A stretch of 64,000 nucleotides of DNA from WHTK01 sp963711035 (lineage in GTDB: Bacteria > Chloroflexota > Dehalococcoidia > DSTF01 > WHTK01). Below the pieces are notes generated by a model, which was given only the letters and a program-made list of their open reading frames with translations, made no database searches and was not told where the DNA came from. The stretch spans positions 62,001 through 126,000 of the forward strand of contig CAVQCN010000003.1 in the NCBI GenBank assembly GCA_963711035.1. The letters run 5' to 3'. The translations under genes were made by a program, and so were the position numbers. Shown here one piece after another: positions 1 through 8,452 of the stretch; within the stretch, counting starts at the first letter, position 1; every line of letters starts with the position of its first letter.

Positions 1-1
1 G

Positions 2-343
2 GTGGGCGAGCATGACTTCGCAGCCTTCGCGGGGCCGATGGAGCGCCAGGACGCCAGCACGGTGCGTCGGCTCCACGCGTTCGACGTGAGCCGTCGCGGC
101 GCCGTCGTTGTCGTCGATGCCGTGGCGAACGCCTTCCTGCCCCACCAGGTGCGGCGCATGGTTGGCTCGCTGGTGGACGTGGGCAAGGGCAAGCTGACGC
201 CGGCCGAATACGCTGCGCAGCTCGATGGCCCGCCATCGAGCGCGGGCCCGGCGGCGCCGGCGCAGGGGCTCTATCTGATGCACGTGGAGTACGCGGTGCC
301 GCTCTTTGACGAGGCACTGGATTGGCAATCGGGAGTCTGTTAG
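2..343 (+). CDS. truA: tRNA pseudouridine(38-40) synthase TruA, C-terminal part
   Basis: This is the C-terminal end of TruA, which isomerises uridines 38-40 in the anticodon arm of many tRNAs. The gene enters the window already open, so the GTG at base 2 is not its start. The visible 113 residues contain the family motif GEHDFAAFAG near the beginning, then AFLPHQVRRMVG, the conserved segment around the C-terminal RNA-binding fold, and the ending GLYLMHVEY. The stop lies 12 bases before rplM. A truA-rplM-rpsI order is common in bacteria and suggests co-transcription with the ribosomal protein genes. Confidence 0.9.
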   Translation: MGEHDFAAFAGPMERQDASTVRRLHAFDVSRRGAVVVVDAVANAFLPHQVRRMVGSLVDVGKGKLTPAEYAAQLDGPPSSAGPAAPAQGLYLMHVEYAVPLFDEALDWQSGVC

Positions 344-355
344 GATAAAACTCTT

Positions 356-811
356 GTGAAAACGTACACGCTCAAGGCTAAAGACATCGACAAGCGCTGG
401 CGCGTCTTCGACGCCGAGGGGCAGCCTCTCGGCCGTCTGGCGACGCAGATCGCCGACGCACTGCGCGGCAAAGACAAGCCGACCTTCTCGCCACACCTCG
501 ACATGGGCGACTTCGTCATCGTCACCAACGCCGAGAAGGTGAAGCTCAGTGGCCAGAAGCTGATCCAGAAGGTCTACCGGCATCACACCGGCTACCTGGG
601 CGGCCTCAAAGAGGTTCGCGTCGACGAGCAGCTGCGCCGCCATCCGGACCGCGTTATCCGCGCCGCCGTCTGGGGGATGATACCGAAGGGCAGGCTGGGC
701 CGGCAGCAGATCCGTCACTTGAAGGTCTACAGTGGCCCGGACCACCCGCACCAGGCGCAGGTCAACGCCGGTATGGGCAAAGGCCACAAAGAGGAGGCAA
801 CGACCAGTTGA
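356..811 (+). CDS. rplM: 50S ribosomal protein L13
   Basis: L13 is an early-assembly protein of the large ribosomal subunit that binds 23S rRNA. The 151 residues match the usual bacterial length. Recognisable segments are the N-terminal KRWRVFDAEGQPLGRLAT, the central VIVTNAEKVKLSGQK, YRHHTGYLGGLKE, and AVWGMIPKGRLGRQ followed by LKVYSGPDHPH. The start is a GTG at 356, just after the truA stop. The gene overlaps rpsI by four bases (TTGA), typical of the translationally coupled rplM-rpsI pair. Confidence 0.97.
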   Translation: MKTYTLKAKDIDKRWRVFDAEGQPLGRLATQIADALRGKDKPTFSPHLDMGDFVIVTNAEKVKLSGQKLIQKVYRHHTGYLGGLKEVRVDEQLRRHPDRVIRAAVWGMIPKGRLGRQQIRHLKVYSGPDHPHQAQVNAGMGKGHKEEATTS

Positions 812-1203
812 CGACTCAGCAGTATTTCGCCGGGACGGGCCGCCGCAAGACTGCGGTCGCGCGCGTCCGTCTTTACCCCGGCGCCCAGGAAGTAATCGTG
901 AACGGGCGTCAGCTTGACGACGCGCTGCCGCGCATCGGCCTGCAGGAAATCGCCATGCAGCCCCTGGTCGCCGCCGGCCAGCAGGGCAAGTTCGGCGTGC
1001 AGGTCAAGGTCGCCGGTGGAGGCGTCACGGGTTGGGCCGGCGCCATCTCCCACGGCATCGCTCGCGCCCTCGTGGAGTTCGACGAGACGCTGAAGCCGCA
1101 GCTGCGGCGCTACGGCCTCATGACGCGCGACCCGCGCATGAAAGAGCGCAAGAAGTACGGCCTCAAGCGTGCCCGCAAGGCCGCGCAGTACACGAAGCGC
1201 TAG
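808..1203 (+). CDS. rpsI: 30S ribosomal protein S9
   Basis: S9 sits in the head of the small subunit, and its basic C-terminal tail reaches the P-site tRNA. The protein has 131 residues, the normal length. It begins with the motif FAGTGRRKTAVARVRLYPG, has GGGVTGWAGAISHGIARAL in the middle, and ends in the conserved basic tail RKAAQYTKR. The start is a TTG at 808 overlapping the rplM stop, preceded by the Shine-Dalgarno GAGGAGG at 791-797. A hairpin terminator follows at 1249. Confidence 0.97.
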   Translation: MTTQQYFAGTGRRKTAVARVRLYPGAQEVIVNGRQLDDALPRIGLQEIAMQPLVAAGQQGKFGVQVKVAGGGVTGWAGAISHGIARALVEFDETLKPQLRRYGLMTRDPRMKERKKYGLKRARKAAQYTKR

Positions 1204-1248
1204 AGAGCCGTCAGCAAAGAGCCTTCAGCTTTCAGCCGATCAAGGAAG

Positions 1249-1275
1249 CCGCCCGCTAAACGACGGGCGGTCTTC
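1249..1275 (+). terminator. Hairpin terminator after rpsI
   Basis: The arms CCGCCCG (1249-1255) and CGGGCGG (1264-1270) enclose an 8-base loop and are followed by a T-rich stretch. It lies between the convergent rpsI and sugar-isomerase genes, so it probably ends the truA-rplM-rpsI transcript. Confidence 0.7.
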
Positions 1276-1292
1276 GTTTCGGTGTCAGGTGG

Positions 1293-2399
1293 TTAGAGCT
1301 GCGAGAGGCGGTTCTTGAGCCAGTCGATATTGTCGATGGCCATGGGCCTGACGCCGGTGAGCATCGCCAGGTAATAGCTGACGAAGTTGGCGTAGAGCGT
1401 GCCGTTGAGCATCGCCTCCAGCGCTTCTCCGTGGCCAAGGTCCAGGCGCTCATAGTCGATGCCTCGATGCTCGAAGAGCTCGGCCGTGACGTGGTTACGC
1501 CGCTTCAGCGTGTCCGACAAGCCACTGTGCTCCAGGATGACCGCGTAGATTTCGCTGGAGATGTGTGAGGGCATGCTGAGGCCGACTGCGGTGTTGTGAT
1601 GCAGCTCCGGCACCTCGTCGTAGATGGCCCATGCTTCCGGGTTCTCATTGATCTGGCTCTTCCAGCGCCGCGCCACGGGAAAGAGATAACCTGCGCCAAC
1701 GATGTAGGGCAGGCGGCCATCCAGGCGCCTAGCCAGCTGCTTCGCGGGGTTGGCCTTCTCCGGCACGTCGCCGTCCAGAGAACGGCGCAGGCGGTTCATG
1801 CTCGCGATAGCGGCGTCAACCTCCGCGGGATCGATTGGCATCGCTCCGACGGCGTGCAGCAGGGCCAGGAGCCGTAGGAGCTGGTGTCCGATGGCGGCGC
1901 GTGGCTCCGGCGGATAGTCGTAGGTAAGGACGGGAAGGTTGCACTCGGTCGAAAGCTCTTTGAGCCGCCCGCCGGTCGTGATCGCGACCGTCCGGGCGCC
2001 GTGGGCCAGTGCCTCCTGGAAGGCAGAAAGGGTCTCTTCCGTGTCACCGCTGTGGCTGCAGGCGATCACGAGGGTGTCGGGGCCGGCCCAGAGCGGCAGA
2101 TGCGAGCCACGAACGACGCTGACGGGCAGCGGCGAGCGCGTGAAGGCCAGCGCCTGCACGAAGTCGCCGGCGATGGCGGAGCCGCCCATGCCCGTGACGA
2201 TGATGTTGCGTACGTCCATGTAGGTGTCGGGCAGGCTGAGGCTGCGAACAGCCTCCCAGGCCTCCTGACATTGCTCGGGCAGGCTGCGGTTGCGTTCGTA
2301 ACTACCGTCGGGATCGAGTTGCGCTCGTAGGGCGGGTGAGTCCAGGTCGGTCACGACCCTGAGGCCCTTCGCTGCCGTACTGCGCAAGTCACTCTGCAT
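1293..2399 (-). CDS. Bifunctional phosphoglucose/phosphomannose isomerase (SIS family)
   Basis: Enzymes of this family interconvert glucose-6-P or mannose-6-P with fructose-6-P. The 368-residue protein has an N-terminal SIS domain with GMGGSAIAGDF (about residues 70-80) and ACSHSGDTEETLSAF, the phosphosugar-binding Ser/Thr loop. The C-terminal PGI/PMI domain includes GHQLL, KSQINENPEAW and ELHHNTAVG, where the conserved Glu and His lie. It stops 30 bases upstream of nothing else on its strand and follows the phosphohexomutase by 30 bases, so the three genes at 1293-4931 look like one reverse-strand operon feeding sugar nucleotides. Which hexose is preferred cannot be read from the sequence. 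Confidence 0.88.
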   Translation of the reverse strand: MQSDLRSTAAKGLRVVTDLDSPALRAQLDPDGSYERNRSLPEQCQEAWEAVRSLSLPDTYMDVRNIIVTGMGGSAIAGDFVQALAFTRSPLPVSVVRGSHLPLWAGPDTLVIACSHSGDTEETLSAFQEALAHGARTVAITTGGRLKELSTECNLPVLTYDYPPEPRAAIGHQLLRLLALLHAVGAMPIDPAEVDAAIASMNRLRRSLDGDVPEKANPAKQLARRLDGRLPYIVGAGYLFPVARRWKSQINENPEAWAIYDEVPELHHNTAVGLSMPSHISSEIYAVILEHSGLSDTLKRRNHVTAELFEHRGIDYERLDLGHGEALEAMLNGTLYANFVSYYLAMLTGVRPMAIDNIDWLKNRLSQL

Positions 2400-2429
2400 A
2401 TCAGTAATGATCGGCTGTCGGCCGCGAAT

Positions 2430-3854
2430 CTAAACGCCCGCAAGCTCGCGGCCCGCCTGCAGAAGCGGCTTGACCAGCGCCTGGTCGGTCGTCTCGGTGT
2501 AGATGCGTAGCAACGGCTCGGTGCCGGATGGGCGCACGAGCAGCCAGCCGGCGTCCGTCTCGAAGCGGAAGCCGTCGATGCTGTCGCGCCTGGTGACCTT
2601 GTGGCCCGCCAGCGCGTCGGGTGTTGCGGCTGCGACGCGGGCGATGGCGCTTTCGCGCTGGCCCGGCTCCAGGTGCACGTCGATGCGGTCGTAGAAGTGC
2701 TCGCCGACCTTCGAGTACAGCTCCTGCACCATCTGCGATGGCGTCTTGCCGGTGCGCGCCAGCAGGTCGAGGAAGAGCAGACCGGCGTAGCAGCCGTCGC
2801 GCTCGGGCAGGTGCTCGCCGAAGGAGTAGCCGCCGCTCTCCTCGCCGGCCGCGATGGCGCCGGTCTCGATCATCTTGGGGCCGAGGTACTTGAAGCCGAC
2901 GGGTGTCTCGTGCACCGGCACGCCGTAGATCTGGCCGAGGCGGTCGATCATGCGCGTGCTGGTCAGGGAGCGCACGATCGGCCCGCGAGCGCCGCGGTAC
3001 TCGAGCAGGTAGTAGCAGAGCAGCGCGAACGTCTGCAGCTGGTCGACGAATTGGCCGTGCTCGTCGATGACGCCGAGGCGGTCGGCGTCGCCGTCCGTGG
3101 CGAGGCCGACGTCTGCATCGCTGTTAACGACGGCTTCCGAGAGGCCGCTGAGGTTGCGGGCGATGGGCTCGGGCGCCACCATGCCCGGGAACGCGGGATT
3201 GCGCTCGGCGCGGAGCTCCGCGACGCGGGTGTTGCCGCCCTCCAGCAGGCGCTTGATGACACCGGAGCCGGTGGCGTGCATGGCGTCGAAAACGATGCTG
3301 AGGCCGGCTTTGCGGATGCGGTCAAGGTCGATGAGGCGGGCGACCTGAGCATCGTAGGCCGGCCGCGGGTCGAAGCGCTCAACTAGCCCGTCGGCGATGG
3401 CCTTGTCGATGGCGACGCGCGCCGGCGGTCCGTCATTCTGGCCCTCCGCGATGTGCTTTTCGAGCGAGTCGACCACTTCCGGAGGCGCGCTGCCGGCGTA
3501 TTCCGGTTTGAACTTGAAGCCGCTGTACGATCCGGGGTTGTGCGAGGCAGTGATGATCACGGCGCCGCCGGCGTGTTTATCGAGGATTGCGTGGCAGGCG
3601 ACGGGTGTCGCCGCGGCAGAGTCGAAGAGGAAACACTTGATGCCGTGGGCGGCGACCACCTCCGCGCAGGCCGCTGCGAAATTTTCCGATGCGAAACGGG
3701 TGTCGAAGCCGATGACAAGGCCTTTCGCGGCCATGTCGATCTGCTTCATGTGGCGAGCCACGCCTTCGGCGCAGGCTCTCACGTTGTCGAATGTGTAGTC
3801 TTCGGCGATGATCGCTCGCCAGCCGTCGGTTCCGAAGCGAATCTCTGTCGTCAT
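2430..3854 (-). CDS. Phosphoglucomutase/phosphomannomutase
   Basis: This alpha-D-phosphohexomutase moves phosphate between C1 and C6 of glucose or mannose. The 474 residues hold the four usual domains. The N-terminal FGTDGWRAIIAEDYT is the domain 1 signature. TASHNPGSYSGFKFKPEY carries the phosphoserine of the active site, DGDADRLGVID is the metal-binding loop, GEESGGYSF is the sugar-binding loop, and RPSGTEPLLRIYTE near the C-terminus is the phosphate-binding loop. The length fits the family. It lies between the nucleotidyltransferase and the isomerase on the same strand, consistent with a hexose-6-P to hexose-1-P step ahead of NDP-sugar formation. Confidence 0.93.
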   Translation of the reverse strand: MTTEIRFGTDGWRAIIAEDYTFDNVRACAEGVARHMKQIDMAAKGLVIGFDTRFASENFAAACAEVVAAHGIKCFLFDSAAATPVACHAILDKHAGGAVIITASHNPGSYSGFKFKPEYAGSAPPEVVDSLEKHIAEGQNDGPPARVAIDKAIADGLVERFDPRPAYDAQVARLIDLDRIRKAGLSIVFDAMHATGSGVIKRLLEGGNTRVAELRAERNPAFPGMVAPEPIARNLSGLSEAVVNSDADVGLATDGDADRLGVIDEHGQFVDQLQTFALLCYYLLEYRGARGPIVRSLTSTRMIDRLGQIYGVPVHETPVGFKYLGPKMIETGAIAAGEESGGYSFGEHLPERDGCYAGLLFLDLLARTGKTPSQMVQELYSKVGEHFYDRIDVHLEPGQRESAIARVAAATPDALAGHKVTRRDSIDGFRFETDAGWLLVRPSGTEPLLRIYTETTDQALVKPLLQAGRELAGV

Positions 3855-3869
3855 AAGCTCATTATGAGA

Positions 3870-4931
3870 CTAACCGGCGACTTCGTCAGGCTCCAATCTG
3901 GCGCCGCGGCTCAACTGCGTGTTGCGTTTGACGCCGGCGCCGTTGGCCAGCACCGCGTCTTCCAGCACGCAGCCATCACCGATCAAGCACCCGTCGCCGA
4001 TGATGCTGTTGCGTATGACGGCGCCGGAGCCTACCTTTACGCCCTTCCAAAGGACGGAGGAACCGATAGTCGTGTTATCGCGCACGATGCAGTCGTCGCC
4101 CAGCACGCTGGCGCCATCGATCTTGACGTTGCCGCCGATGCGACAGCTGCTGCCCAGCACGACGCGCGGTCCTATCTGCGCATCCGGCCAGATCTCGCAG
4201 CCCGCGCCGGTCTCGTAGGCGTCGTGTGCTGCGAGTAGGTCGCTGTGCACCGTGAGATAGCGCTCCGGCGTGCCGACGTCCATCCAGTACGCATCGGACG
4301 GGTAGCCGAGGACGAGGCCGTTGTCGGCGATGAGTGAGGGCATGACGAGCCGCTCGATCGAGCCGTCCATCTTCTCGTCGGGGATGTGGTCCAGCACCTC
4401 GTGTTCGAAGAGCCAGGTGCCGGCGTTGGCCCAGCGGCTGCTCGTCTGGCCCGGTGCCGGTTTCTCCGTGAAGCGGACGATCCGATCGTCTGGGTCGAGG
4501 TCGGCGATGCCGAATGAGCCGGGGTCGGTGACGGCGGCGACGAAAATGCTCATGGTCGCGCCGCGCTCACGGTGACGCCACGCCATCTCCGTAAGGTTTA
4601 CGTCGGCCAGGACGTCGCCGTTGCAGACGAAGAAAGGCCCGTCCAGGCGCGCCGCAGCTTGTTTGACGGCCAAGCCGGAGCCGAGTGGTTCGGCCTCGTA
4701 GGCGTATTCGAGATGGAGGCCGAGGCTGGAGCCGTCACCCAACGCCTCCTCGATGCGCTTGTCCGACGCGGACGCGGCCATGACGACGCGCGTGACGCCG
4801 TGGCGTCTCAGGTTGTCGAGTAGATGGGTGATGAGGGGACGGTTCAGTACGGGGATCAGGGGCTTGGGTACGGCATAGGTAAGGGGCCGCAACCTGGTTC
4901 CGCCGCCGCCGACCAGTACTACCGCGTTCAT
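3870..4931 (-). CDS. NDP-sugar pyrophosphorylase with left-handed beta-helix tail
   Basis: This nucleotidyltransferase makes an NDP-hexose from a hexose-1-phosphate and NTP. The 353-residue protein starts with the GT-A signature VLVGGGGTRLRPLTYAVPKP and has the acceptor-side VCNGDVLADV and FTEKP. The last third has hexapeptide-like repeats rich in I/V and G (IGPRVVLGSSCRIG, SVLGDDCIVRDN), typical of GDP-mannose or glucose-1-P guanylyl/thymidylyl transferases with a beta-helix. The ATG at 4931 is chosen because the family signature begins there and a GGAG lies 14 bases upstream. A GTG at 4970 in the same frame would add 13 unlikely residues. Substrate specificity is not determined. Confidence 0.87.
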   Translation of the reverse strand: MNAVVLVGGGGTRLRPLTYAVPKPLIPVLNRPLITHLLDNLRRHGVTRVVMAASASDKRIEEALGDGSSLGLHLEYAYEAEPLGSGLAVKQAAARLDGPFFVCNGDVLADVNLTEMAWRHRERGATMSIFVAAVTDPGSFGIADLDPDDRIVRFTEKPAPGQTSSRWANAGTWLFEHEVLDHIPDEKMDGSIERLVMPSLIADNGLVLGYPSDAYWMDVGTPERYLTVHSDLLAAHDAYETGAGCEIWPDAQIGPRVVLGSSCRIGGNVKIDGASVLGDDCIVRDNTTIGSSVLWKGVKVGSGAVIRNSIIGDGCLIGDGCVLEDAVLANGAGVKRNTQLSRGARLEPDEVAG

Positions 4932-5046
4932 GCCGGGGCCAATACTCCTACAAGTGATTGCAGGGTACACCCGGTCGCGGAGTTAGGGATAGGGAGACTC
5001 GCCTGACGGTCTCGGTCGAATCGGCACCGGGTCGGGGGTACGAAAG

Positions 5047-5961
5047 CTAAACCTCCACGACTTCTGCGCCGGGCTTCTCGGCCCGCCAACGCGCCAGCGC
5101 GCGACGCATGAGCGGAATAGGTGAGAGGCTGGCGCGCCGCGTGATCATGGCCTCGACCAGGCGGACCTGATCGCTGAAGCCGAGCGTTTCGTAGATGTGG
5201 TGGGCGGTGCGGTTAGCCGGGTCAACGTTTAGGACGATGAGACGGCCGTTGGCCGCGAGCAGGTGCTCGACGACGGCGGCGGTTACAGCGGTGCCGAAGC
5301 CGTGGCCGCGATAGTCCGGGTGAGCGAAGACGTTGCCGACGACGGCGACGCCTAGGTCTCGCGAGTAGATGTGAGTGCCGGCGGCGGCGACCAGCCGGCC
5401 CCGCGAATAGGCGCCGTAGTAAATGCCTTCGCGCACCTGGCGGCCGGAGTAGCGCAGGCCATCATCCTCGAGGGCGTAGAGGCGGTTGAGCTCGGCCGCG
5501 TCGGCGTCGATCAGGCGGCGTGCTTGCGGCAGGCCCTCCGGACGGTGATAGGCGTCGCGGTCGACACGCATGCGCAGCATAGTCTGCGGGCGCCAGAGGT
5601 TGTGCGTCTCGAGGAGCAGGTCGACGTGCGAGGTCTCGCAGGTGATGAAGGCCTGGCGCGGTCCCGGATGCAGTCGCATGAGAGCGGCGACGAGACGCGG
5701 CTCGCCCAGCGCAAACGTCGAAGGCCCCAAACCGCCGCGAGCGTGCATGACCAGGGCGCGCTTCTCGCCCGCGATGGCTTCGTAGAACTCGGCCAACGGC
5801 AGGAGGCGGGAGTCGAGATAGGCGATGGCGTAGGCGGAGTACGAAGCGAGCGGTTCCAGCCAGGCGCGAACGGATGCGGGCTCCAGCAGGCGTCGAATTT
5901 CGACCTGGTTGCGCGCGGCAGTCTGAGCGCCGGTGGTGCTGTGCGCGGTGCGCGCACTCAT
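5047..5961 (-). CDS. GNAT-family N-acetyltransferase
   Basis: This 304-residue protein has an N-terminal alpha/beta half of unknown role, with a VEIRRLLEPASVRAWLEPL beginning, and a C-terminal GNAT domain. The GNAT acetyl-CoA loop is seen in VVGNVFAHPDYRGHGFGT (about residues 205-222), followed by LNVDPANRTAHHIYETLGF, the usual motif B. The layout resembles the two-domain GNATs in which the first half is a degenerate acetyltransferase fold. The ATG at 5961 has a GAGGGG ribosome site upstream. The acceptor substrate is unknown, and the gene stands alone. Confidence 0.75.
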   Translation of the reverse strand: MSARTAHSTTGAQTAARNQVEIRRLLEPASVRAWLEPLASYSAYAIAYLDSRLLPLAEFYEAIAGEKRALVMHARGGLGPSTFALGEPRLVAALMRLHPGPRQAFITCETSHVDLLLETHNLWRPQTMLRMRVDRDAYHRPEGLPQARRLIDADAAELNRLYALEDDGLRYSGRQVREGIYYGAYSRGRLVAAAGTHIYSRDLGVAVVGNVFAHPDYRGHGFGTAVTAAVVEHLLAANGRLIVLNVDPANRTAHHIYETLGFSDQVRLVEAMITRRASLSPIPLMRRALARWRAEKPGAEVVEV

Positions 5962-6229
5962 CGATGGCCCCTCGTGAGGCTCAGATGAGCCGGCTTATGC
6001 AGACGCGTACGCACTCGTTACCTTGCTATCGAACGAGGGACTGCTCGATCGGAGAAGTCCTCATTCCCCTTGTGTTATCGTGCGGGGCGGACGGCCGCCT
6101 GGCTGCACAGTATTGCCGTCCGACGGCTAGATGGGCCGTCCTCGATTCGCTTTTCATAATCGTAGGTTCAGCCAAACCGATCGTCAAGGAGGTTCCCCCG
6201 CGCGAGCCGGCCAATACGGCCTGAACGCG
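5962..6229. other. Intergenic region between divergent genes
   Basis: About 270 bases separate the GNAT gene from the promoter of the SRPBCC gene. Short open frames occur on both strands but have no ribosome site or recognisable motif. I see no tRNA or riboswitch in it. Confidence 0.5.
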
Positions 6230-6257
6230 TTGACTCTAGCGGCCCTGCTTATATGAT
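6230..6257 (+). promoter_or_regulatory. Sigma-70-type promoter for the SRPBCC gene
   Basis: TTGACT (6230-6235) and TATGAT (6252-6257) are separated by 16 bases, close to the vegetative consensus. The ATG at 6253 lies inside this -10 box, which argues that translation starts at the next ATG (6280), about 16 bases after the expected transcription start. Confidence 0.75.
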
Positions 6258-6279
6258 CGGCAGGGAGGGAGAAGCCCAG

Positions 6280-6723
6280 ATGCCAAGGCTCGATTTCTCA
6301 GTCGACATAAAAGCGCCGCGAGACAAGGTGTTCCAGTACATCTCGAACGTGGAACTGCAGCCCCAGTGGGTGAAATGGGCCAAGGAGGCTGAGATAACCT
6401 CCACTGAACACACCGGCATCGGCACCACCGACACGATGCTCATGCAGGTCGGGCCGCGCAAAGAGCGCGTGGAGGGCATCGTCACCGAGTACAAGGACGA
6501 GCAGCTGTACACCCGGCGTCACACGCGTGGCATGCAGATGACGGAGCGCTACTCCCTCGTCAACGCCGGCGACGGCACGAAGGTAGCCTGGAGCATCGAG
6601 TACGTGCCGCCGATGGGCTCGATGGGCAAGCTTATCGACGTGCTCTTCGTCGTGCGCCTCTTCGAGCAGCTCATGGAGGACTCGTTGCAGAACCTGCGCG
6701 AGAAGGTGGAAGCCGCTCGATGA
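6280..6723 (+). CDS. SRPBCC-family (polyketide cyclase/dehydrase-like) protein
   Basis: This 147-residue single-domain protein has a START/Bet v1-like helix-grip fold, which binds hydrophobic ligands in many unrelated roles. The opening PRLDFSVDIKAPRDKVFQYI and a middle rich in beta strands, with a long C-terminal helix ending in EDSLQNLREKVEAAR, are typical of coenzyme Q-binding COQ10-like and cyclase-like members. The ATG at 6280 is chosen because a GGGAGG site precedes it and the upstream ATG lies in the promoter -10 box. It is 28 bases before a small unknown gene that may be co-transcribed. The ligand is unknown. Confidence 0.78.
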   Translation: MPRLDFSVDIKAPRDKVFQYISNVELQPQWVKWAKEAEITSTEHTGIGTTDTMLMQVGPRKERVEGIVTEYKDEQLYTRRHTRGMQMTERYSLVNAGDGTKVAWSIEYVPPMGSMGKLIDVLFVVRLFEQLMEDSLQNLREKVEAAR

Positions 6724-6751
6724 GCTGGGGCACGACACGCGAGGTGTTCAG

Positions 6752-7036
6752 GTGCTAGAGCTCGACGATTCGCTGCTGGACGTCCTGCCGCTGGACGGCA
6801 TGATGGTGCCGCGCATTCGCATGACCACCTGGGGCCTCCCCGAAGTGGAGATCAAGGTTGGTGACGAGGAGTACACCTACCAGAAAAGCTTCCCGATCAA
6901 GGGCCACTCGGCGACGCTGCCCAAGCGCATCGCTGAGCTGCTCGACGCCGGCAAGACGCCGATGATCGTCGAGCGTACGGACCGTTTCTACCTCTACCTG
7001 CCGAAGTCGCAGGTGGAAGAAGAGGCAGCCTCCTAG
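6752..7036 (+). CDS. Hypothetical protein, 94 residues
   Basis: I do not recognise this protein. It starts with GTG at 6752, 28 bases after the SRPBCC gene on the same strand, so it is probably in the same transcript. It is acidic at the start, has alternating short hydrophobic stretches (VPRIRMTTWGLPEVEIKVG, FYLYLPKSQ) suggesting a small beta-rich fold, and ends in an acidic EEEAAS tail. There is no signal peptide or membrane segment. The base composition is like that of its neighbours. Confidence 0.6.
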   Translation: MLELDDSLLDVLPLDGMMVPRIRMTTWGLPEVEIKVGDEEYTYQKSFPIKGHSATLPKRIAELLDAGKTPMIVERTDRFYLYLPKSQVEEEAAS

Positions 7037-7127
7037 GCCATTCGCATGGCGGCAAACCGCGCCGCAGGGCTGCTGCTCTCGTCGCGTCTCGAAGACCGGC
7101 CAACCCCGGCGGCCAAACCAGCAGACT

Positions 7128-7763
7128 CTAGTTCGACTCCGTCTCCCGGCTCTGGTCTTCCGCCTCGGCCCAGCGCTGCTCGCGCTGCGCTTTCAGGTGC
7201 ACCATGTGTTCGATGAAGGTGCCGCCGTGGATCGGCGGTGTGCTCATGATCACGGCGTCCTCGTGGTTGTCGGAGTAGTAGCGGCGCCGCACGCCGACTT
7301 TGAGGAAGCGGTACTTCTCGTAGAGGGCCTGGGCGACGAAGTTCGAGCGCCGCACTTCCAGCGTGACGATTTCCTGCCTCTTCTCCATCGCCAGGTCGAT
7401 CGACTCGGCAATGAGGAGCTCCCCGATGCCGCGGCCGCGGTAGGCCTCGCGGACGGCGATGGCGACGATGTGCGCCTCGTCCACCATGAACCAGATGCCG
7501 ACGTAGCCGACGAGGTAGTCCGGCGTCTGCGGCGTGTCGTCGTGACGCAGACGCCCCAGCAGGTTACGCCGCACCGGTCTGGGGGAAACGGCTTCGTGCT
7601 GACGATCGACGACGACGAGATAGATGGCGAGCTTGTTGGCCAGCTCCCGCTTGTAGGCGGTGCGGGGCCAGGCAGTGGGGAACGACTCGCGCTCGATCTC
7701 GCCGACCTGCGCGATGTCGGCTTCCGTCATCCGCCGAACCTGGTATCTCTCGAGGGCAATCAT
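7128..7763 (-). CDS. rimI: Ribosomal-protein-alanine N-acetyltransferase RimI-like
   Basis: RimI acetylates the N-terminal alanine of ribosomal protein S18, and homologues also acetylate other proteins. The 211 residues show the RimI features RRMTEADIAQVGEIE, SFPTAWPRTAYKREL, the acetyl-CoA loop VREAYRGRGIGELLI, and LEVRRSNFVAQALYEKYRF. It is longer than the usual 150 or so residues because of an insert near ARLLGRLRHDD-type sequence and a C-terminal tail rich in Glu and Gln. The ATG at 7763 is preferred over a TTG at 7805 because the family homology begins there, although the ribosome site is weak. Confidence 0.8.
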   Translation of the reverse strand: MIALERYQVRRMTEADIAQVGEIERESFPTAWPRTAYKRELANKLAIYLVVVDRQHEAVSPRPVRRNLLGRLRHDDTPQTPDYLVGYVGIWFMVDEAHIVAIAVREAYRGRGIGELLIAESIDLAMEKRQEIVTLEVRRSNFVAQALYEKYRFLKVGVRRRYYSDNHEDAVIMSTPPIHGGTFIEHMVHLKAQREQRWAEAEDQSRETESN

Positions 7764-7837
7764 GAGCCGGGAGCCAGGATAGATCAGGGGTGCTAGCGAA
7801 GGCAAAGCGACCTATATAGGCGATAGCCAGGTACGAT

Positions 7838-8452
7838 TCAGGGGTATGGTTCGAGGGACTGCGCGACATGAAGGATTGCGTCCTTGCCCATCGTGCCGCG
7901 TACGACGTAGAGACGCCCTGGTGGCTCTACACCCGCTTCCTGCCAGTAGACCCAGCTGTCGTCGGTGGAGGCATCGTAGAGATGAGCCTGATTGCCGCGC
8001 ACGTCGACAAGTTCCTCGGTTCCCTCCATGGCTGCCGGTGGATTGAGGAAACCGGCGCCGATCCACAGCGAGCCTGCCGTTCCCGTGTACCGAGCCATGT
8101 ACGTGTCGTGGTCCGGCTTGTTGGCCAGGATGTCGACGGTGGCGCTGTCTAGGCCGCTCGGTAGCCAGGTCGGTCGCAGAACCAGGTCGATGTGTCCCGT
8201 CACCCAGTCCCGGATGAACTGCCAGATCGCGTCGTCATCGGTCGCAGTGGTCGTCGGGAGGCCGATGGAGGTGGGAGTCGGGTCCGCGGGTGTCTCAGCG
8301 GGCATGGGCGAAGGGCTCGCGGTCGGGGACGAGTATGCGGACGCGTTGGAGGAAGAGCACGCCGTCAGCAGCAGGCTGTTAAGCAGGACGAGGCAGAGGA
8401 TGCTGCCCGGAAGACTGACGAGCGCACGATGCCATCCGCGACGGTCGATCAC
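7838..8452 (-). CDS. Putative lipoprotein with Pro/Thr-rich linker
   Basis: This 204-residue protein begins with a positively charged stretch and a hydrophobic segment, ending in the lipobox LLTAC with the cysteine at about residue 32. After cleavage the protein would be anchored to the membrane by that cysteine. A Ser/Pro/Thr linker (about residues 33-65) leads to a globular domain of unknown function. The domain includes LPSGLDSATVDILA and YVVRGTMGKDAILHVAQSL, which resembles the small domains found in surface proteins with a DUF4367-like or MucB-like look. The start overlaps the stop of the Rid-family gene by four bases, implying translational coupling. Confidence 0.7.
   Translation of the reverse strand: MIDRRGWHRALVSLPGSILCLVLLNSLLLTACSSSNASAYSSPTASPSPMPAETPADPTPTSIGLPTTTATDDDAIWQFIRDWVTGHIDLVLRPTWLPSGLDSATVDILANKPDHDTYMARYTGTAGSLWIGAGFLNPPAAMEGTEELVDVRGNQAHLYDASTDDSWVYWQEAGVEPPGRLYVVRGTMGKDAILHVAQSLEPYP

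Noticed and set aside
2601..3386. Large plus-strand open frame opposite the phosphohexomutase
   Set aside because: It is the antisense of a well-supported gene with all active-site motifs; the frame has no motif or ribosome site.
6026..6214. 62-residue reverse-strand frame in the gap before the SRPBCC gene
   Set aside because: No ribosome site, no motif, and the gap holds a promoter for the other strand.
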